Below are positions 15,941 through 23,487 of a stretch of DNA of 39,251 nt, piece by piece. Made by a program: the position numbers and the translations under genes. The stretch covers positions 1 to 39,251 of the forward strand of contig JBKPGE010000137.1 of NCBI GenBank assembly GCA_046729215.1. Reading direction: 5' to 3'. The notes under the pieces are model-generated. The model was not told the DNA's origin. It searched no databases and saw nothing but the letters and a program-made list of their open reading frames with translations. This DNA comes from JACDAN01 sp046729215. GTDB lineage: Bacteria > Actinomycetota > Thermoleophilia > Gaiellales > Gaiellaceae. The stretch's first letter is position 1, and every line of letters begins with the position of its first letter.

Positions 15941-16808
15941 TGGTTCTCTCCTCCGCGGTCTCGGTCTGTGGCTCGGGCTCGGGCTCCGGCGCCGTCTCGG
16001 GCTCCTGCTCCGGCTCGGTCTCCGGCTCCGTTTCGGTCGTGGGCTCGGGTGCCTCCGGCGCCTCCGCCTCCTGCTCGGGCTGGCCGTTCGCGACAGCCGC
16101 CGCCGGCGCGAACTCCTCAGGCCTCGCCTGCTGCTTTCCGGCCTCGATGGCGTCGGCGATCGCGCGGATCACCAGGCTGCAGGAACGGATCGCGTCGTCG
16201 TTGCCTGGGATGACGTAGTCGGCCTCGTCGGGATCGCAGTTCGTATCGACGAGGGCCACGATCGGCAGGCCCAGGCGGCGTGCCTCACGCACGGCGATCT
16301 GCTCCTTGCGGAGGTCGACGACGAAGACTGCGTCCGGCTGGCGCTTGAGGTCCGCGACGCCTCCCAGGTTCGCCTCCAGCTTCTCGAGCTCGCTGAGCAT
16401 GGTCAGCCGCTCCTTCGCGGGGAGGAGATCGAGCTGGCCCTCGTCGTTGAGCCGTCGTAGCTCGTGCATGCGGTCGATCCGCGCAGACATCGTCCGCCAG
16501 TTCGTGAGCAGCCCGCCGAGCCAGCGGTGGTTAACGAACGGCATTCCTACGCGGGTGGCTTCGTCGGCGATCGCGTCCATGGCCTGCTTCTTGGTGCCGA
16601 CGAAGAGGATCGTCCCGCCGCGGCCGGCCAATTCACGCGCGAACTCGTAGGCCTGGTCGATCAGCTCGGCCGTCTGCTGCAGGTCAATGATGTAGATGCC
16701 GCCGCGCTCCGTGAAGATGAAGCGCCGCATCTTGGGATTCCAGCGGCGAGTCTGGTGGCCGAAGTGGACACCGGCCTCCAGGAGGTCTCTCATCGAGACG
16801 ACTGACAT
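15933..16808 (-). CDS. rpsB: 30S ribosomal protein S2 with an acidic C-terminal tail
   Basis: Small-subunit protein S2. Core signatures include MRDLLEAGVHFGHQTRRWNP, IFTERGGIYIIDLQQT, FVGTKKQA, NHRWLGGLLTNWRT and PIVALVDTNCDPD. The core ends near residue 228. About 60 further residues are low-complexity Glu/Pro/Thr with repeats of the type EPETEPE. Extended acidic S2 tails occur in some actinobacteria. The ATG at 16808 has a purine-rich AAGGGGG upstream, and the leader holds a folded element. The gene is first in the rpsB-tsf-pyrH-frr operon. Confidence 0.96.
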   Translation of the reverse strand: MSVVSMRDLLEAGVHFGHQTRRWNPKMRRFIFTERGGIYIIDLQQTAELIDQAYEFARELAGRGGTILFVGTKKQAMDAIADEATRVGMPFVNHRWLGGLLTNWRTMSARIDRMHELRRLNDEGQLDLLPAKERLTMLSELEKLEANLGGVADLKRQPDAVFVVDLRKEQIAVREARRLGLPIVALVDTNCDPDEADYVIPGNDDAIRSCSLVIRAIADAIEAGKQQARPEEFAPAAAVANGQPEQEAEAPEAPEPTTETEPETEPEQEPETAPEPEPEPQTETAEERTNG

Positions 16809-16842
16809 TCGTGGGTTTCCCCCTTCTTCTGGTTGTTGCCTT

Positions 16843-16918
16843 GCTCCGGTGGGACGACGTGGACCCGCTCAGGGCGGGCACCGCCACGACGCCGGTCCAC
16901 CGGGTCGGTTTCCGGAGC
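16843..16918 (-). promoter_or_regulatory. Structured leader of rpsB
   Basis: The minus-strand leader can form nested stems. The outer stem is GCTCCGG/CCGGAGC (16918-16912 with 16849-16843), the middle is GTGGACC/GGTCCAC (16900-16894 with 16865-16859), and the inner is CCCGC/GCGGG (16878-16874 with 16868-16864), which shares two bases with the middle stem. An alternative CCGGTGG/CCACCGG pair (16903-16897 with 16852-16846) competes with the outer stem. A ribosomal-protein-binding or attenuating leader is likely; S2 autoregulation is known in other bacteria, but this fold is not one I recognise. Confidence 0.55.
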
Positions 16919-16922
16919 GGCG

Positions 16923-16928
16923 ATTCTA
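16923..16928 (-). promoter_or_regulatory. Candidate -10 element of the rpsB operon
   Basis: TAGAAT on the minus strand lies 5 nt before the outer stem of the rpsB leader, so transcription would start within that stem. The first three bases are the rluD stop codon. No good -35 is visible 16-18 bp upstream. Confidence 0.4.
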
Positions 16929-17825
16929 GCGAAGCTGGTCGAGATACCGGCTCAGCTCGGGGGGAAGCGGCGACTCGGCTTCCACCCGTTCGCCGGTGAA
17001 GGGATGTGTGAACGCCAGCCGGATGGCGTGCAGGAACTGCCTTCCGAGGGCCGGCTCGGGCACGCCGTAGACGGGGTCGCCGACGACCGGAAGGCCGATC
17101 GCGCCCAGGTGGACGCGGATCTGATGGGTTCTTCCCGTCTGGAGCCGGACGCGCAGGAGCGCGTACTCATCGAGCTGCTCGAGGAGCTCGAAGTGCGTCA
17201 CGGCGTCGCGTGGTCGCTCGGTGTCGAGCGACTGGCGCGTCGGATCGCGGCGGTCCCGGCCGATCGGCGCCTCGATGCGCCCTGCTCGGGATCGCGGCCG
17301 GCCGCGGACGAGGGCCAGGTACGTTCGCTCCAGCTGACGCCGCTGTACGAGCCGCTTGAGCCGCTCGTGCGCCTCCTCCGACCGGGCGACGACCAGTAGA
17401 CCCGAGGTGTCGCGGTCGAGCCGGTGCACAATCCCGGGCCGCTCGGCCTCCCCGCCGGCCGCGCCGTGCGCCAGCACGCCGTGGACGAGCGTGCCGGTGT
17501 CGTGCCCCGCCGAAGGATGCGCGACGACACCTGCCGGCTTGTCGACGACGAGCAGATGCTCGTCCTCGTACACGACCCGAAGTCCCACCTCTTGTGGCTC
17601 GAGCGGCGCAGGGCCCTCAGGCCGTTCCAGTTCGACCTCCTCGCCGCCGGATAGTCGAGCGCTCTTCCCTGCCTCGGCGCCGTCGACGAGCACCGAGCTC
17701 GAGGCGAGCAACCGGTCGGCCGCCGCGCGAGAGCCGACCTCGGGAATACCTGCGAGGAAGCGGTCGAGCCGGAGCCCGGCCGCCTCGCTAGGGACCTTGA
17801 CTCGGAGCCTTGAGGTTGGGGGCAC
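16926..17825 (-). CDS. RluA/RluD-family rRNA pseudouridine synthase
   Basis: Converts specific uridines in large-subunit rRNA to pseudouridine. The 299-aa protein has an N-terminal S4 RNA-binding domain (residues 15-70, LRLDRFLAGIPEVGSRAAADRLL). The catalytic domain follows, with VVDKPAGVVAHPSAGH, the catalytic-Asp motif HRLDRDTSG (134-142, Asp137) and RLQTGRTHQIRVHL. It starts with GTG at 17825, overlapping the end of lspA by 38 bp. The target uridines (RluD-like 1911/1915/1917 is the usual expectation next to lspA) are inferred. Confidence 0.9.
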   Translation of the reverse strand: MPPTSRLRVKVPSEAAGLRLDRFLAGIPEVGSRAAADRLLASSSVLVDGAEAGKSARLSGGEEVELERPEGPAPLEPQEVGLRVVYEDEHLLVVDKPAGVVAHPSAGHDTGTLVHGVLAHGAAGGEAERPGIVHRLDRDTSGLLVVARSEEAHERLKRLVQRRQLERTYLALVRGRPRSRAGRIEAPIGRDRRDPTRQSLDTERPRDAVTHFELLEQLDEYALLRVRLQTGRTHQIRVHLGAIGLPVVGDPVYGVPEPALGRQFLHAIRLAFTHPFTGERVEAESPLPPELSRYLDQLR

Positions 17826-18408
17826 GGCGAGGCTCGCGATCGGCGAGCAACAACGCGCCGATCAGCACCGCGACGCCGCCGACGATGAAGGCGTCCGCGA
17901 GGTTGAAGGCAGGCCAGAACCGAAAGTCCAGGAAATCGATCACGTGCCCGAGACGCACGCGGTCGATCAGATTCGAGAGGCTGCCGCCGAGCAGGAGCCC
18001 GAGCGCGACGGGGAGGATCGGATGACGTGCGCCGGAGCGGGCGAAGAAGACGAGCATCCAGGCGACGGCAACGCCGGTCAGGAGGATGACAGCCGCCGTC
18101 GCCGTCGGGAAGAGACCGAAGGCGATGCCGGAGTTCTGAACGTGATGAATCGAAAGCGGCCCGACGACGCCCACCGATTCCCCCAGCTCGAGCTCGGAAG
18201 CGACGATGGCCTTCGTCACCTGGTCGGCGACGACCGCCGCCAGGGCGACGGCAACGAGCGCGACCCACTGGCGCCACCCCGCGGCAAGCGAGCGCCCGGC
18301 CGCCCACTGGGGGACGACCCCGTTCGTCGCCGACCCGACCCGGATCTCGGTGTCGGACCGGCGAGTTTGCTCTAGCCCCGTTCCTCTCTCCGTTTGCAAT
18401 CGATGCAT
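17788..18408 (-). CDS. lspA: Lipoprotein signal peptidase (signal peptidase II)
   Basis: Membrane aspartyl protease that removes lipoprotein signal peptides. Four hydrophobic helices are visible. Catalytic motifs are NSGIAFGLF, GGSLSNLIDRVRLGHVIDF (catalytic Asp158 in VID) and AFNLADAF (Asp172). Length is 206 aa from ATG 18408. The first about 40 residues are not hydrophobic and resemble no family segment, so the true start may be later or use a rare codon; TTG 18399 is another option. It overlaps the end of the dksA-like gene and the start of the pseudouridine synthase gene. Confidence 0.9.
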   Translation of the reverse strand: MHRLQTERGTGLEQTRRSDTEIRVGSATNGVVPQWAAGRSLAAGWRQWVALVAVALAAVVADQVTKAIVASELELGESVGVVGPLSIHHVQNSGIAFGLFPTATAAVILLTGVAVAWMLVFFARSGARHPILPVALGLLLGGSLSNLIDRVRLGHVIDFLDFRFWPAFNLADAFIVGGVAVLIGALLLADREPRRAPNLKAPSQGP

Positions 18409-18746
18409 AGGGTCGCCCAAGGCATCGCCTCGAGCCGTTCCGGGGCGATCGGAGCCCCACAGTTGACGCACTGGCCGTAGGTGCCCGCGTCGATCCTGAC
18501 GAGCGCGGCATCGATGGCCGCGAGCAGACGTTCGTCGTGCTCCTCGAGCGTGTAGTCGATTTCCCGGTCGACCGTCTCGGTCGCCGTGTCCGCCATGTGC
18601 TGATCCGCGCTGCCCGAGACCAGCTCTCCGGTCTCCTCGACGAGCGTGCGCGAGTTCTCCTGGTGGAGGTACTCGATGGCACCGACGACAGACTGCCGCT
18701 TGTCGAGCAGCAGCCGGCGGAAATTCTCCGTGTCGACCGTGCTCAT
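18372..18746 (-). CDS. TraR/DksA-family zinc-finger protein
   Basis: Probable regulator that binds in the RNA polymerase secondary channel. The 124-aa protein has an N-terminal helical region and a C4 zinc finger with Cys93-VN-Cys96 and Cys114-ID-Cys117 (GQCVNCGAPIAPERLEAMPW, then ATLCIDC). The acidic DxxDxA tip of classical DksA is not evident, so a stringent-response role is uncertain. It starts with ATG 18746, overlapping the DUF167 gene by 4 bp, and its stop lies inside lspA. Confidence 0.85.
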   Translation of the reverse strand: MSTVDTENFRRLLLDKRQSVVGAIEYLHQENSRTLVEETGELVSGSADQHMADTATETVDREIDYTLEEHDERLLAAIDAALVRIDAGTYGQCVNCGAPIAPERLEAMPWATLCIDCKRREERG

Positions 18747-19021
18747 CCGGCGAGTGCGAGCCTTCGCTCGGCTTCGTCAGCGGTCAGGCCCGTGACCTCC
18801 ACGGTCTTGTCCCGGCCGCCGTGGCCCGTCACCAGGCGGAGGTTTCCGGGCGCGAGGCCGAGGGTGCGCGCAAGCAGGTCGAGCGCAGCCTCGTTGGCCT
18901 TGCCGCGCTCAGGAGGAGCGGAGACACGGAGCTTCCACGCCTCTCCGTAGCGGCCGACCACGCCGGGCGCTCCCGAGGCGGGAATGACGCGCAGGCGGAG
19001 ACGAGTTGAAGGCCTTTCCAC
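18743..19021 (-). CDS. DUF167 (YggU) family protein
   Basis: A 92-aa protein of the YggU/UPF0235 family, of unknown biochemical role. Typical residues are RLRLRVIPASGAPGVVGRYG, WKLRVSAPPERGKANEAALDLLA and VTGHGGRDKTVEV, where the PPxxGKAN and SxxK-type segments define the family. GTG start at 19021. It sits in the yggT-divIVA-DUF167 arrangement; YggT and YggU-like genes are neighbours in many bacteria. Confidence 0.85.
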   Translation of the reverse strand: MERPSTRLRLRVIPASGAPGVVGRYGEAWKLRVSAPPERGKANEAALDLLARTLGLAPGNLRLVTGHGGRDKTVEVTGLTADEAERRLALAG

Positions 19022-19030
19022 GCTGAGATT

Positions 19031-19465
19031 CTAGGCGGCGGCGACTTTCTCAGCGCCCGGCACCTCGTCAACCGTCGCCAGGGCGGTCTGGAGCAGCTCG
19101 CGCAGGCGCCGAATGTCGTTCATGAGCCGCTCGCGCTCGGCGGTGGCCGCGAACGTGATCCGCCGTGCCTCGACATTCGCCTCCTCGACGATCCGCCCCG
19201 CCTCGCGGCGCGCCGCCTCTTTCTGTTCCTGGGCGGCGGATTCCGCTGACACGAGCGTCTTGCGGAGGAGCGACTCGAGCTCCCGGTGCCGCTCGAGCTC
19301 GGCCTCCAGGCTCTCGACCTTGTCCGTGAGCTCGGCTCGGCCCCGCCACACCTCTTCGTAGCTCGCCGCGACCTCCTCGAGCAGACGATCGACAGCGTTG
19401 CGGCGGTAGCCCCAGACGCCTCGGCCGAGTGGCACATGGTGGATCTCAACCGGCGTCAGTCCCAT
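19031..19465 (-). CDS. DivIVA-domain coiled-coil protein
   Basis: A 144-aa protein related to DivIVA/Wag31, which marks poles and division sites. The N-terminal membrane-binding motif region reads LTPVEIHHVPLGRGVWGYRR, followed by NAVDRLLEEVAASYEEVWRG. An almost continuous coiled coil runs from about 40 to 135. It lacks the long C-terminal region of Wag31, so it is a short paralogue rather than the main polar protein. Neighbouring yggT and a downstream sepF support a division context. Confidence 0.85.
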   Translation of the reverse strand: MGLTPVEIHHVPLGRGVWGYRRNAVDRLLEEVAASYEEVWRGRAELTDKVESLEAELERHRELESLLRKTLVSAESAAQEQKEAARREAGRIVEEANVEARRITFAATAERERLMNDIRRLRELLQTALATVDEVPGAEKVAAA

Positions 19466-19479
19466 TCTTCACCTCCTTC

Positions 19480-19794
19480 TCACTGGAATCGGTCGAGCAG
19501 CGAGATCGCGACACGGCCGGCGATGAAGAGCACGATCACGGCAATCATCGGGGAGAGGTCCAGGGGCCCAAGGGGCGGAAGGATGCGCCTGAAGAGCCGA
19601 AGGTACGGCTCGCAGACGTCGTACAGGAAGCGCTGGATCCGACTCAGCCAGATCGAATACGGCAAGCGGATCCACGACATCAACACGTACGCAAAGATCA
19701 GGAGCACGTAGACCCAGACGAAGACCTGCACGAAGTTCTGCGCCGACGACACCCAGTCCGCGAGCAGGATCGAAGCTGCGCCTACCGCACCCAC
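19480..19794 (-). CDS. YggT-family membrane protein
   Basis: A 104-aa protein with two YggT-like hydrophobic segments: QVFVWVYVLLIFAYVLMSWI (about 23-42) and SPMIAVIVLFIAGRVAISLL near the C-terminus. The conserved loop DVCEPYLRLFRRILPPLGPLDLSP lies between them. YggT proteins are linked to osmotic tolerance and division gene clusters; the exact role is unknown. GTG start at 19794, divergent from khtU across a 69-bp gap. Confidence 0.87.
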   Translation of the reverse strand: MGAVGAASILLADWVSSAQNFVQVFVWVYVLLIFAYVLMSWIRLPYSIWLSRIQRFLYDVCEPYLRLFRRILPPLGPLDLSPMIAVIVLFIAGRVAISLLDRFQ

Positions 19795-19863
19795 GGCTGC
19801 ATTTTCTGCTTTCCCAGCGGTTCCCCTGCGGTTGAACCCTCTTAGAGTGCGTGCCGCGCCCCC

Positions 19864-21051
19864 ATGACACTCGCTGAGCTCGCCGTGACACTCGCGCTGC
19901 TCGGAGGTCTCGGGCTCGTGGCGAGCCGCTTCGGGCTCTCTGCGATCCCCGCCTACCTCCTTGCCGGCCTGTTGCTCGGCCCGAACGAGCCCAGTCAGCT
20001 GGCTCTAGTTGAACCCTCGGAGGTCACCGAGTTCGTCGCGGAGCTCGGGATCGCCTTCCTGCTTTTTTTCCTCGGCCTCGAGTTCACGATCGGCCGAGTC
20101 CTTCGCAGCCGAAGGCACGCGTTGCTCGGAGGGGTGATCGACTTTGCGGTGAACGCCGGCCTTGGCCTGGTCGTGGGGGTGGCTGCATTCGGCCTCGATT
20201 TCGCCGCGCTGATTCTGGCCGCTGCGATCTACGTCTCATCGAGCGCGATCACCGTAAAAGGGCTGATCGACTTCCGACGGCTTGCCGACGACGAGACGGA
20301 CCTTATCCTCGCGATCCTCGTGGTCGAGGACCTCGCGCTCGCTTTTGTCCTGGGCTTCGCCTCCGGCGGCGGCGGCGAGCTGAGCGACACGTTGCTGATC
20401 GTCGCGAAAGCAGTCGGCTTCATCGCCGTTGCGCTCGCCATGTCCCACTGGCTGAGCGGCGCGATCGACCGCTTCCTCGACTGGCTGCCGCGCGAGTTCT
20501 TCCTGCTGGCGGTCGTCGCCTTCGTCGTCGGCATGAGCGCCATCGCCCAGGAGCTCGATCTTTCCGAGGCGATCGGCGCGCTGATGGCCGGCGTCGTGCT
20601 CGCTGAGACCTCCGTCCGCGAGGAGATCGAGGAGCGCTTCTTTAGCTGGCGCGACGTCTTCGCCGCACTCTTCTTCTTTGTCTTCGGGCTGTCGATCGAC
20701 GTTGCGGCGATTGACGACGTCGGCTGGATCCTCGCCGCGGCCGTTTTTGTCACCGTCATCGGCAAGATCGGGAGCACGATGCTCGCGGGGGGTGTCGGCG
20801 GCTTCACGAGACGCCAGAGTCTCAACGCCGGCGTCGCGCTCATCGCCCATGGCGAGTTCACCGTCATCCTGGCGCAGCTCGCCTCGGAGAACCCGGCCAT
20901 CTCCTCCGGCAGGCAGGCCGAGCTGGTGGCGTTCGCCGGGCTCTACGTCTTAATAACCGCAACGCTCGGGCTCGCGCTCATGAAGGAATCGAAGCTGCTC
21001 GGCCGCCGTCTTTTCCCAACGCCCGGTGCGCCTGCAAGTGATGCTGCCTAG
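19864..21051 (+). CDS. KhtU-like K+(Na+)/H+ antiporter, CPA2 family
   Basis: Membrane exchanger of 395 aa with about 12 hydrophobic helices, lacking the cytosolic RCK domain of full KefB/KefC. Typical CPA2 features are PAYLLAGLLLGP, GIAFLLFFLGLEF, the ion-site region SSSAITVKGLIDFRRLADDETDL with ILVVEDLAL, and a late NAGVALIAHGEFTVILAQLA. The next gene encodes the missing regulatory TrkA-C subunit. The pair therefore resembles Bacillus KhtU/KhtT, which expels K+ in exchange for H+. Ion specificity is inferred. Confidence 0.85.
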   Translation: MTLAELAVTLALLGGLGLVASRFGLSAIPAYLLAGLLLGPNEPSQLALVEPSEVTEFVAELGIAFLLFFLGLEFTIGRVLRSRRHALLGGVIDFAVNAGLGLVVGVAAFGLDFAALILAAAIYVSSSAITVKGLIDFRRLADDETDLILAILVVEDLALAFVLGFASGGGGELSDTLLIVAKAVGFIAVALAMSHWLSGAIDRFLDWLPREFFLLAVVAFVVGMSAIAQELDLSEAIGALMAGVVLAETSVREEIEERFFSWRDVFAALFFFVFGLSIDVAAIDDVGWILAAAVFVTVIGKIGSTMLAGGVGGFTRRQSLNAGVALIAHGEFTVILAQLASENPAISSGRQAELVAFAGLYVLITATLGLALMKESKLLGRRLFPTPGAPASDAA

Positions 21052-21089
21052 CTTCTGGGTCGTGGGCCATAGGCAGGCTTGCATCGCTT
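21036..21089 (+). other. Imperfect hairpin between khtU and khtT
   Basis: AAGTGATGCTGCCTA (21036-21050) can pair with TAGGC (21070-21074), GCATC (21081-21085) and CTT (21087-21089), leaving internal bulges. The stem contains the khtU stop codon. It could reduce read-through or control khtT expression. I do not recognise a c-di-AMP (ydaO) riboswitch or any other known class in it. Confidence 0.35.
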
Positions 21090-21121
21090 GGAGGCGCACT
21101 AAACTCGCCGAGGGAAGGTAG

Positions 21122-21625
21122 ATGCCGATCGATCTCCGAGAAGCCCGTTTGCCCGGTGTCGGCGTCAAGTACGGCTTTCGCCTGGACGCCGGCGGCCGGA
21201 TCTCGCTCATCCTCCACAACGACGGGAAGCGCGAGCTGTACTGGTTTCGCCGCGCCGACGACGATGAGCCGAGTGCGGTGATCACCCTCGACGACGACGA
21301 GGCTCGGCAGCTCGGCGCCGTCCTCGGCGGCGCCTACCAGCGCCCCAAGATCGTCGAAGACCTCGAGATGGCGCTCGGCGAGCTGTCGATCGAGTGGGTC
21401 GCGGTCCCCGACACGAGCCCGCTGATCGGCAAGACGCTCGCCGAGGCAGCGCTACGGGCGAAGACGGGCATCACGATCATCGCGATTCTCCGCGAGCCCG
21501 AGCCGGTCTCCGGCGCGCAGCCGAACGACATGATCCAGCAGGGCGACACGCTCGTGACCGTCGGCAAGGCCGGCCAGTACGGCGCGTTCCACCGGATGCT
21601 GGAGCAGGGCGCTACGCCTGATTAA
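21122..21625 (+). CDS. KhtT-like TrkA-C regulatory subunit
   Basis: A soluble 167-aa protein with an N-terminal domain (residues 1-75) like KhtT and a C-terminal RCK_C/TrkA-C domain (about 85-160: IEWVAVPDTSPLIGKTLAEA and DMIQQGDTLVTVGK). In Bacillus the equivalent KhtT controls KhtU and binds c-di-AMP; the same here is an inference. GGAAGG lies just upstream of ATG 21122. The 3' end overlaps convergent sepF by 14 bp. Confidence 0.85.
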   Translation: MPIDLREARLPGVGVKYGFRLDAGGRISLILHNDGKRELYWFRRADDDEPSAVITLDDDEARQLGAVLGGAYQRPKIVEDLEMALGELSIEWVAVPDTSPLIGKTLAEAALRAKTGITIIAILREPEPVSGAQPNDMIQQGDTLVTVGKAGQYGAFHRMLEQGATPD

Positions 21626-22160
21626 AGAAGCCGCCGCGCTCGAGGAGCTGCGCGCGCTGCTCGGCGGAGACCTCGACGTTGGCCGGCGTCAGGAGGAAGA
21701 CCTTGTCCGCGATGCGCTGCATGCCGCCGCCGAGCGCGTAGGTGAGGCCGCTCGCGAAGTCGATCAGGCGCTTCGAGAGCTCGGAGTCGACGCCTTGGAG
21801 GTTGAGAATCACCGGGGTGTAGTCCTTGAACCGGTCGGCGATCGTCTGCGCGTCGTTGAAGCTGCGCGGAACCACGAGGTGGACGCGTACCGATGCGTTT
21901 GACTGCGTCGGCACGGGCTGGAGCTCGGGGCGCCGCGACCGGGACGATGACGCTCGGCTCGGTGCCGGCTCGGGATCCGTCCAGTCGTCGAACTGGTTCT
22001 GCCGGCGACTTGTGGAGAGACGGCGGACGTTGGGGCGCTCGGCGTAGGTCCGCTCGAGCTCCTCGTTCGTCACGTAGCCGTCCTCGTCCCACTCTTCGTC
22101 CTCTTCTTCAGCGATGCCGAAGTAGACGAGGGTTCGATTCCAAACGTCTGAAAAGCCCAT
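21612..22160 (-). CDS. sepF: Cell division protein SepF
   Basis: FtsZ-membrane tether of 182 aa. The N-terminus MGFSDVWNRTLVYFGI is the amphipathic membrane-binding helix. An acidic and Ser/Arg-rich linker follows (about 18-90), then the SepF core with VPRSFNDAQTIADRFKDYTP, VILNLQGVDSELSKRLIDFA and SGLTYALGGGMQRIADKVF. It starts with ATG 22160 and lies 12 bp downstream of yggS in the same direction, a standard actinobacterial and firmicute neighbourhood. Confidence 0.94.
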   Translation of the reverse strand: MGFSDVWNRTLVYFGIAEEEDEEWDEDGYVTNEELERTYAERPNVRRLSTSRRQNQFDDWTDPEPAPSRASSSRSRRPELQPVPTQSNASVRVHLVVPRSFNDAQTIADRFKDYTPVILNLQGVDSELSKRLIDFASGLTYALGGGMQRIADKVFLLTPANVEVSAEQRAQLLERGGFFNQA

Positions 22161-22172
22161 TGAGCAGGGATG

Positions 22173-22718
22173 TTAACCGGGATCGCGGCCGTACAAGATG
22201 CTGCCGACGCGGACGAGCGTCGCGCCTTCCTCGGCGGCCACGCGGTAGTCCTGGCTCGTGCCCATCGAGAGCTCCCTCAGGCCAAGCCGTTCCGCCAGTT
22301 CCCGGAGGCGCCGGAAATACGGCCGCGACTCCTCTGGGTCGCGCGCGAGCGGCGGCATCGTCGAAAGCCCGCGGACTTCGCCGGAGACCTTCTCAAGGAA
22401 CGCCTCCAGCTCGTCCGGCGGGACCCCGGATTTCGACTGCTCTCCCGCGAGATTGACCTGCACGAGCGCCGGAATCTCGAGGCGGCGGGCCGCGGACTCC
22501 GAGTCAAGCGAGTGCAGGAGCTCGCAGATCGCGTTCACGGTCTTGGCCTTGCGGCTCTGCAGATGGCCGATGAAGTGCCAGCGGAACGCATCGCCGTGGA
22601 CGGCGTGCTTGGCCTCTAGATCCTGGGCTCGGTTCTCGCCCACCACCTCGATACCGGCCTCGGCCAGAATCGCCATCTCTTCTGGAGACACGTACTTCGT
22701 GGCCGCAACCACTGCCAC
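22173..22718 (-). CDS. YggS-family PLP-binding protein
   Basis: Pyridoxal-phosphate homeostasis protein of the YggS/PLPBP family. Family blocks seen are VVAATKYV with the PLP lysine, EVVGENRAQDLEAKH, WHFIGHLQSRK, LVQVNLAGEQSKSGV and ELSMGTSQDYRVAAEEG. From GTG 22718 the PLP Lys would be residue 8, too close to the N-terminus. In-frame residues DDVRERYERVRAEVGPD, typical of family N-termini, continue upstream to 22769 without ATG, GTG or TTG. A CTG at 22778 inside the pgeF end is a possible start. Product certain, start uncertain. Confidence 0.88.
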   Translation of the reverse strand: MAVVAATKYVSPEEMAILAEAGIEVVGENRAQDLEAKHAVHGDAFRWHFIGHLQSRKAKTVNAICELLHSLDSESAARRLEIPALVQVNLAGEQSKSGVPPDELEAFLEKVSGEVRGLSTMPPLARDPEESRPYFRRLRELAERLGLRELSMGTSQDYRVAAEEGATLVRVGSILYGRDPG

Positions 22719-22767
22719 GTCAGGGCCGACTTCGGCCCGGACGCGCTCGTAACGCTCACGGACGTCG

Positions 22768-23487
22768 TCAGGCGACAGCGGCGATCACGCCCTGACGGCC
22801 GGTAGTGCCGCGGTCACGGCGATGCGAGAAGAAGAGCTCCGGATGGCAGAACGAGCAAAGGTCGGTGCGCTCGACGTCACTCACCCCTGCGCGGTTGAGC
22901 GCCAGCTCCGCGGCGCGCCAGAGATCGAGCCGCCCATCGTTCAGCACCTCGGCTCCGTATTGCGCCTTGAACGGCTCCGCTAGGTCGTCGCCTACCTCGT
23001 AGCAGCACGGCCCGATCCCCGGGCCGACGGCTGCCGTCAGCCGGGCCTCTCCGAGCGCTTCGACGCCGTTTTGGACGATCCCGGCGAGCAAGCCGCGCCA
23101 GCCGACATGGAGAATCGCGAGTGCCGGCCGATCTCCGTTTGCTCGGGCGATCGCGACGGGGAGGCAGTCGGCCGTGACGAGCATCATTCCCTGGCCGGGC
23201 TCGTCGCTCCACCAGCCGTCGCAGCGCTCGTGCTGCGTCCCAGGCGTGAGGATCCCCTCCGGCGAGGCGCGCCGAACTTCGGCGCCGTGCTGCTGCCACG
23301 CCATTCGCGCGCGCTCCGGGTCGATCGCCGCCTCGCCGGCCAAGCGCCGCCGGTTCTCGACGACCCGGCTTGGATCGTCCCCGGTGAAGATCCCCAGGTT
23401 CAGCGACTCGTACGGTCGCTCGCTGACGCCGCCCACACGCGTGGAGAACACGACCGTGTATGGCCCAGACGTCTGCCAGCGAATCAC
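22768..23487 (-). CDS. pgeF: Multicopper polyphenol oxidase-fold protein (PgeF/YfiH family)
   Basis: A 239-aa protein of the laccase-domain family, now linked to purine nucleoside phosphorylase/deaminase and peptidoglycan-editing activity. Metal-site residues are His67 (QQHG), Cys108 (TADCLP) and His127 (HVGWRG). GPGIGPCCYEVG and CSFCHPELFFSHRRDRGTTG are also characteristic. GTG 23487 overlaps the stop of the upstream fusion gene (GTGA). It precedes yggS and sepF, as in many Gram-positive bacteria. Confidence 0.92.
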   Translation of the reverse strand: MIRWQTSGPYTVVFSTRVGGVSERPYESLNLGIFTGDDPSRVVENRRRLAGEAAIDPERARMAWQQHGAEVRRASPEGILTPGTQHERCDGWWSDEPGQGMMLVTADCLPVAIARANGDRPALAILHVGWRGLLAGIVQNGVEALGEARLTAAVGPGIGPCCYEVGDDLAEPFKAQYGAEVLNDGRLDLWRAAELALNRAGVSDVERTDLCSFCHPELFFSHRRDRGTTGRQGVIAAVA

